Of a stretch of DNA of 8,000 bases, positions 5,424-8,000 are shown one piece after another. A program made the translations under genes and the position numbers. Source of the stretch: Blastococcus sp. (GTDB lineage Bacteria; Actinomycetota; Actinomycetes; Mycobacteriales; Geodermatophilaceae); assembly GCA_025963345.1 (NCBI GenBank), contig JAOPUS010000167.1, positions 1 to 8,000 of the forward strand, written 5' to 3'. A model generated the notes under the pieces. That model was given only the letters and a program-made list of their open reading frames with translations, was not told where the DNA came from and made no database searches. Positions within the stretch are counted from its first letter, which is position 1; each line of letters begins with the position of its first letter.

Positions 5424-6470
5424 ATGGGCATCGTCACAGGCCGGCTACGCGCGCGAGCGGTCGGCACCGTGCTCGCCCTCTGCATCGGGCTCTCGGCCTG
5501 CTCCGGCGGGTCCGCGACGCCCACCACCCCGACCACCTCGGCCGACGGCAGCAGCGCCCGGTCGCCGAGCACGTCCAGCACGACGGGTCCGGCGCCACTC
5601 ACCGAAGCCCGATGGAGCCTGGGAGCGCCGCTGCCGGTCGGCGTGAGTGAAGTGGGAGTGGCCCTGGTCGGCCGCCGGATCCACGTCCTCGGCGGTTACG
5701 TCGCCGGCAGGGCGCACTCGACCACCCACCTCGAGTACGACGTCGACACGGGCACCTGGCAGACCGGCGTCCCGCTTCCCGTCGCCCTGGACCACGTCGG
5801 AACGGCCACGGTCGGCGGCACGCTCTACGCCGTCGGGGGCTACGGGCCCTCCGGCACCCCGACCACGGGGGTCTGGGCCCTCGCCCCGGGCACGGACACC
5901 TGGGTGGCACGGGCACCGCTGCCGGATGCCCGCACCGCAGCCGTCGCCGCCGAGATCGGTGGACGGCTGCACCTCGTCGGCGGCCGGGACGGAAGCGGCG
6001 ACACCGGCCGGCACGACGTCTACGACCCCGGCACCGACACGTGGAGCACCGCCGCGCCCATGCCCACCCCTCGCGACCACGCGGCCGGGGCGGTCCTCGA
6101 CGGTGAGTTGCACGTCGCCGCGGGCCGCCCGGGCGGCATGACGGCGCACGAGGTGTACGACCCGGCGGCGGACAGCTGGCGCACCGCTGCTCCCCTGCCC
6201 ATCGGCCGCAACAGTGTGGCGGGGGCCGTCCTGGGCGGTCGGTTCGTCGTCATCGGCGGAGAGGACGGCGCGGAACAGCAGGTGTACAGCGAGGCGGACG
6301 CCTACGACCCCACTGCCGACACCTGGACGGCGCTGGCGCCCGTGCCCCAGTCGATGCAGGGCACCGGCGCCGTGGTCACCGACGGCCGGCTTTTCCTCCC
6401 CGGAGGCGGCCCCACCGCCGGGGGGACGGACCAGAGCACGCTGCTGCAGGTGCTGACCGTTCGCCCGTAG
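5424..6470 (+). CDS. Kelch-repeat beta-propeller lipoprotein
   Basis: Predicted exported, lipid-anchored protein of 348 residues. Residues 1-26 form a lipoprotein signal: basic GRLRARAV, a hydrophobic core, and lipobox LSAC with acylated Cys26. A linker rich in Ser, Thr and Pro (27-60) follows, then six kelch-type repeats to the end, each with a Trp strand (EARWSLGAPLP, TGTWQTGVPLP, TDTWVARAPLP, TDTWSTAAPMP, ADSWRTAAPLP, ADTWTALAPVP) and a GG-type strand (RIHVLGGY, TLYAVGGYG, RLHLVGGRD, ELHVAAGRP, RFVVIGGED, RLFLPGGGP). The fourth repeat has AAG in place of the usual GG pair. Six repeats fit one complete six-bladed propeller. No catalytic motif is visible; a binding or scaffold role outside the membrane is likely. 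It starts three bases after the mptB-like stop, so it is the last gene of the envelope operon, which suggests but does not prove a role in glycan assembly or lipoglycan handling. Confidence 0.9.
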   Translation: MGIVTGRLRARAVGTVLALCIGLSACSGGSATPTTPTTSADGSSARSPSTSSTTGPAPLTEARWSLGAPLPVGVSEVGVALVGRRIHVLGGYVAGRAHSTTHLEYDVDTGTWQTGVPLPVALDHVGTATVGGTLYAVGGYGPSGTPTTGVWALAPGTDTWVARAPLPDARTAAVAAEIGGRLHLVGGRDGSGDTGRHDVYDPGTDTWSTAAPMPTPRDHAAGAVLDGELHVAAGRPGGMTAHEVYDPAADSWRTAAPLPIGRNSVAGAVLGGRFVVIGGEDGAEQQVYSEADAYDPTADTWTALAPVPQSMQGTGAVVTDGRLFLPGGGPTAGGTDQSTLLQVLTVRP

Positions 6471-6473
6471 CAG

Positions 6474-6502
6474 GGGCCAGTCACCCGATCGGGTGATGGC
6501 CC
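6474..6502 (+). terminator. Strong GC hairpin after the envelope operon (likely terminator)
   Basis: Just after the stop at 6468-6470, GGGCCA (6474-6479) pairs with TGGCCC (6497-6502). Inside it, with one bulged G at 6480, TCACCCGATCGGGTGA (6481-6496) is a perfect 16-base palindrome. A stem of about twelve pairs with a GATC loop results. No T-run follows, as is common for actinobacterial terminators. The inner palindrome could alternatively be an operator for the next gene at 6560. Confidence 0.6.
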
Positions 6503-6559
6503 GGCGGCTACGGGCCTCCGGGACTCCAGCGCGCCCCGCGGACGGTCGATCCAGCGGGA

Positions 6560-6982
6560 ATGAGGGTCTCGTTCCTGGTGTACGGCGTGCTGTACGTCGC
6601 CTTCGAGATCGTCGGCCATCAGCTCGAGACCGTGGGTTGGCCGCGGATCACGCCCCTGGACGTGGCCTCGGCCCTGACGGACGCGCTGCTCGCCATCGTC
6701 ATCTGTATCGCGCTCGTCGTCGCGGTCGACATCGGCCGTCAGCGGTACGGGCCGGCGCTACGGGCGTGGCACGAGGAGCGTCTCCGGCTGGCCGCCGAGG
6801 CCGGGCTCGAGAAGTCCTGGGGCGAGGTCAGCTGGGACGACGAGCCGATCGGCGTCCGGTCGTGGCGCTCGGAACCGCTGGCCCTTCCCGCTCCCGCGGC
6901 GAGTGCACCGCCGGGCGGCACGTTCTACACGCCCAGTACCTACGGGCCTCCCTTCCCCGAGGAACCGGGAAACCAGATCTAG
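6560..6982 (+). CDS. Small membrane protein of unknown function
   Basis: The 140-residue product has a hydrophobic N-terminus (about 4-20), a strong membrane helix at about 36-58 (VASALTDALLAIVICIALVV and following), then a basic and helical stretch (RQRYGPALRAWHEERLRLAA) and a tail of about 50 residues rich in Pro, Ala and Gly. Positive charge after the second helix suggests that the C-terminus is cytoplasmic. I recognise no family. Start evidence is weak: AGCGGGA directly abuts the ATG. The reading frame is consistently G/C-rich at third positions up to the stop, so it is probably real. It lies 57 bases after the terminator hairpin of the envelope operon and is convergent with the next gene, 16 bases away, so it is probably transcribed on its own or by read-through. 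Confidence 0.7.
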   Translation: MRVSFLVYGVLYVAFEIVGHQLETVGWPRITPLDVASALTDALLAIVICIALVVAVDIGRQRYGPALRAWHEERLRLAAEAGLEKSWGEVSWDDEPIGVRSWRSEPLALPAPAASAPPGGTFYTPSTYGPPFPEEPGNQI

Positions 6983-6998
6983 CGATCTTCCCTGTCGA

Positions 6999-7244
6999 TC
7001 AGCGGGCGAGCTGCGCGGCCCGCGCGCCGAGGTCGTGCGCGACCAGCGCGGCCGGGCCGGGCTGGCCGAGCAGGCGCGCGAGAGCGATCGCGACGTCGGC
7101 GGCGTCATAGGCGTCGGCCAGCTCGTCGGCCAGGACGAGGTCGAGGTCGGCGTCGTGCAGGTCCTCGACATCGCGCAGGACGACCGGGGCGGAGCGCTCG
7201 ACGGCGACGACGAAGCGGGCGGACTGTGCGACGGCGTTCGTCAT
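6999..7244 (-). CDS. Small acidic protein of unknown function (81 residues)
   Basis: Starts at the ATG at 7244 with GGAG eight to nine bases upstream on the minus strand. An open frame continues upstream to 7403, but its codons there lack coding character and overlap the promoter side of the divergent YCII gene. The product begins MTNAVAQSARFVVAVERSAP, has a strongly acidic centre (VLRDVEDLHDADLDLVLADE) and an Ala/Leu-rich end that is probably helical. It has no signal peptide or membrane segment and is presumably a soluble cytoplasmic protein. No family is recognised. Divergent orientation from the YCII gene may mean shared control. Confidence 0.6.
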   Translation of the reverse strand: MTNAVAQSARFVVAVERSAPVVLRDVEDLHDADLDLVLADELADAYDAADVAIALARLLGQPGPAALVAHDLGARAAQLAR

Positions 7245-7303
7245 GGCGGCATCTCCTGGGTCTGCGGGCGCCGGGTGCTCCCCGGCTGAGAAGAACTCTC
7301 GGG

Positions 7304-7358
7304 GACCGTCCGCACGGCGCCGCCGAGAAAGCCGCAGGAATTCCGCAAGACCGTCCGC
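7304..7358. repeat. Direct repeat GACCGTCCGC in the divergent intergenic region
   Basis: GACCGTCCGC occurs at 7304-7313 and again at 7349-7358, 45 bases apart, between the divergent acidic-protein and YCII genes. The 8-base palindrome GGAATTCC lies between them at 7337-7344. The arrangement could be a regulator binding region. Two copies of a GC-rich decamer in such DNA can also occur by chance. Confidence 0.3.
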
Positions 7359-7401
7359 TACCGGCTGTTCCGACCGAAGCGCCGACGCGAGGATGCCGGG
7401 C

Positions 7402-7680
7402 ATGAAGTACGTGATGACCTACCGCGCGGTCGAGGACTTCCTGCCCCTGGCCCGCGAGAACGGCGCCGCACACGTCGCCCGGCTGCACGAGTTCCATGAC
7501 CGTGGGGCGCTGCTCATGGTCGGGACCTTCGATGAGCCGATGAACGGGGACGCCATGGGCATCTTCACCAGCCGGGAAGCGGCCGAGGAATTCATCGCCG
7601 GCGACCCGTTCGTCCTCAACGGCGTCGTGGCGAGCTGGACGGTGCGGCCCTGGAACGAGGTGCTGCGCACCGAGCGCTGA
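7402..7680 (+). CDS. YCII-related domain protein
   Basis: A 92-residue single-domain protein of the YCII / dimeric alpha-beta barrel superfamily. It begins MKYVMTYRAVEDFLPLA (first strand), then carries a conserved-type His24 in AAHVARLHEFHDRGALLMVG (22-41), GAMGIF-like strand DAMGIFTSREAAEEFIAGDP (50-69), and ends VVASWTVRPWNEVL. The pattern of a strand, a helix with His, a strand with AMGIF and a helix leading to DPF is typical of the family. Some YCII members dehalogenate or lyse small aromatic substrates, but most have no known reaction and the substrate here is unknown. The start at 7402 is preferred because GAGG lies nine bases upstream; the ATG at 7393 directly abuts that site. Cytoplasmic; the gene stands alone, divergent from the acidic protein. 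Confidence 0.85.
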   Translation: MKYVMTYRAVEDFLPLARENGAAHVARLHEFHDRGALLMVGTFDEPMNGDAMGIFTSREAAEEFIAGDPFVLNGVVASWTVRPWNEVLRTER

Positions 7681-7715
7681 GAGCCCGAAGAAACCACGAA
7701 CCACAGGTCACAAAG

Positions 7716-7740
7716 CTGCGTCCACCTGTTCCGCAGTGGA
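7716..7740. repeat. Small overlapping dyads between the YCII gene and the cold-shock gene
   Basis: CTGCG (7716-7720) can pair with CGCAG (7732-7736); alternatively TCCAC (7721-7725) can pair with GTGGA (7736-7740). The two stems exclude each other. They lie about 40 bases after the YCII stop and could weakly terminate it, or belong to the cold-shock promoter region. Short stems, so low confidence. Confidence 0.25.
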
Positions 7741-7756
7741 CATCTATGGCTAGGCT
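7729..7756 (+). promoter_or_regulatory. Weak candidate promoter of the cold-shock gene
   Basis: TTCCGC (7729-7734) and TAGGCT (7751-7756), 16 bases apart, resemble an actinobacterial -35/-10 pair. The -10 is the better part. A start near 7763 would give a leader of about 60 bases before the ATG at 7823. No experimental support; assigned by position and motif only. Confidence 0.3.
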
Positions 7757-7770
7757 GGACGTGTCGGGAA

Positions 7771-7792
7771 GGCCCTGCGCTATGGCAGGACC
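7771..7792 (+). promoter_or_regulatory. Leader hairpin of the cold-shock gene
   Basis: In the presumed untranslated leader, GG-C-CCTGC (7771-7778) pairs with GCAGG-A-CC (7785-7792): five pairs around a six-base loop, a single C/A mismatch, then two more pairs. It lies about 20 bases ahead of the ribosome site AGGAG (7812-7816). Leaders of cold-shock genes in other bacteria are known to refold with temperature; whether this one does is inference. Confidence 0.35.
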
Positions 7793-7822
7793 CCGGTGCA
7801 CGACCTCAGCTAGGAGCGAGCA

Positions 7823-8000
7823 ATGCCCGAAGGAACAGTGAAGTGGTTCAACGCTGAGAAGGGGTTCGGCTTTGCCACCCCCGACGGTGGCGGACCGGAC
7901 GTCTTCGTCCACTACTCGGCCATCCAGTCCAGCGGGTACCGCTCGCTCGATGAAGGCCAGCGGATCGCGTTCGACATCGAGCAGGGCCAGAAGGGCCCGC
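7823..8000 (+). CDS. Cold-shock domain protein (CspA family; partial, C-terminus beyond right edge)
   Basis: The 59 visible residues are a canonical cold-shock domain, a small five-stranded barrel that binds single-stranded RNA and DNA and acts as an RNA chaperone in the cytoplasm. It starts MPEGTVKWFNAEKGFGFATP, which contains the RNP1 motif KGFGF at 13-17, followed by RNP2 VFVHY at 27-31, and continues through SLDEGQRIAFDIEQGQKGP. The family's usual length of about 67 residues implies that only eight or so residues are missing. AGGAG at 7812-7816, six bases before the ATG, fixes the start. The gene has its own intergenic region with a long leader, so it is probably monocistronic. Confidence 0.96.
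   Translation, partial: MPEGTVKWFNAEKGFGFATPDGGGPDVFVHYSAIQSSGYRSLDEGQRIAFDIEQGQKGP

Overview
The window is very GC-rich, with strong G/C preference at third codon positions, and holds GTG-start candidates and 4-bp stop/start overlaps. Together with a MurT/GatD pair and an MptB-type polyprenol-phosphomannose mannosyltransferase, this points to an actinobacterium. A Geodermatophilaceae-like member of the Actinomycetes would fit, but that is inference and no marker gene fixes the genus.

Layout. Positions 1-677 (minus) hold the N-terminal 225 residues of a cytoplasmic sulfite-oxidase-family molybdopterin enzyme that runs off the left edge. Positions 678-1822 form a gap of about 1.1 kb with no recognisable intact gene. 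It contains coding-like fragments on both strands, including one with an apparent frameshift, plus two strong inverted repeats. Positions 1823-6470 (plus) form a tight four-gene envelope operon: murT and gatD (ATGA overlap), an mptB-like gene (GTGA overlap with gatD, or a start 53 bp after it), and a six-repeat kelch lipoprotein starting 3 bp after the mptB-like stop behind a strong GGAGG. A long GC hairpin follows directly and is the likely operon terminator. Positions 6560-6982 (plus) encode a small two-helix membrane protein of unknown function, convergent with an 81-residue acidic protein of unknown function at 6999-7244 (minus). The latter is divergent from a YCII-domain protein at 7402-7680 (plus). 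The window ends inside a cold-shock protein gene (7823 onward) whose untranslated leader can form a hairpin.

How the genes work together. MurT and GatD form the lipid II isoglutaminyl synthase that amidates D-Glu of the peptidoglycan stem. The MptB-like enzyme extends alpha-1,6-mannan chains of envelope lipoglycans on the outer side of the membrane. The kelch lipoprotein is predicted to sit on the outer face of the same membrane. The operon therefore joins peptidoglycan modification, mannan lipoglycan synthesis and an exported propeller protein of unknown role. This grouping, and the degraded DNA upstream of it, are the most interesting points. I see no CRISPR array, recognisable mobile-element gene, rRNA or convincing tRNA.
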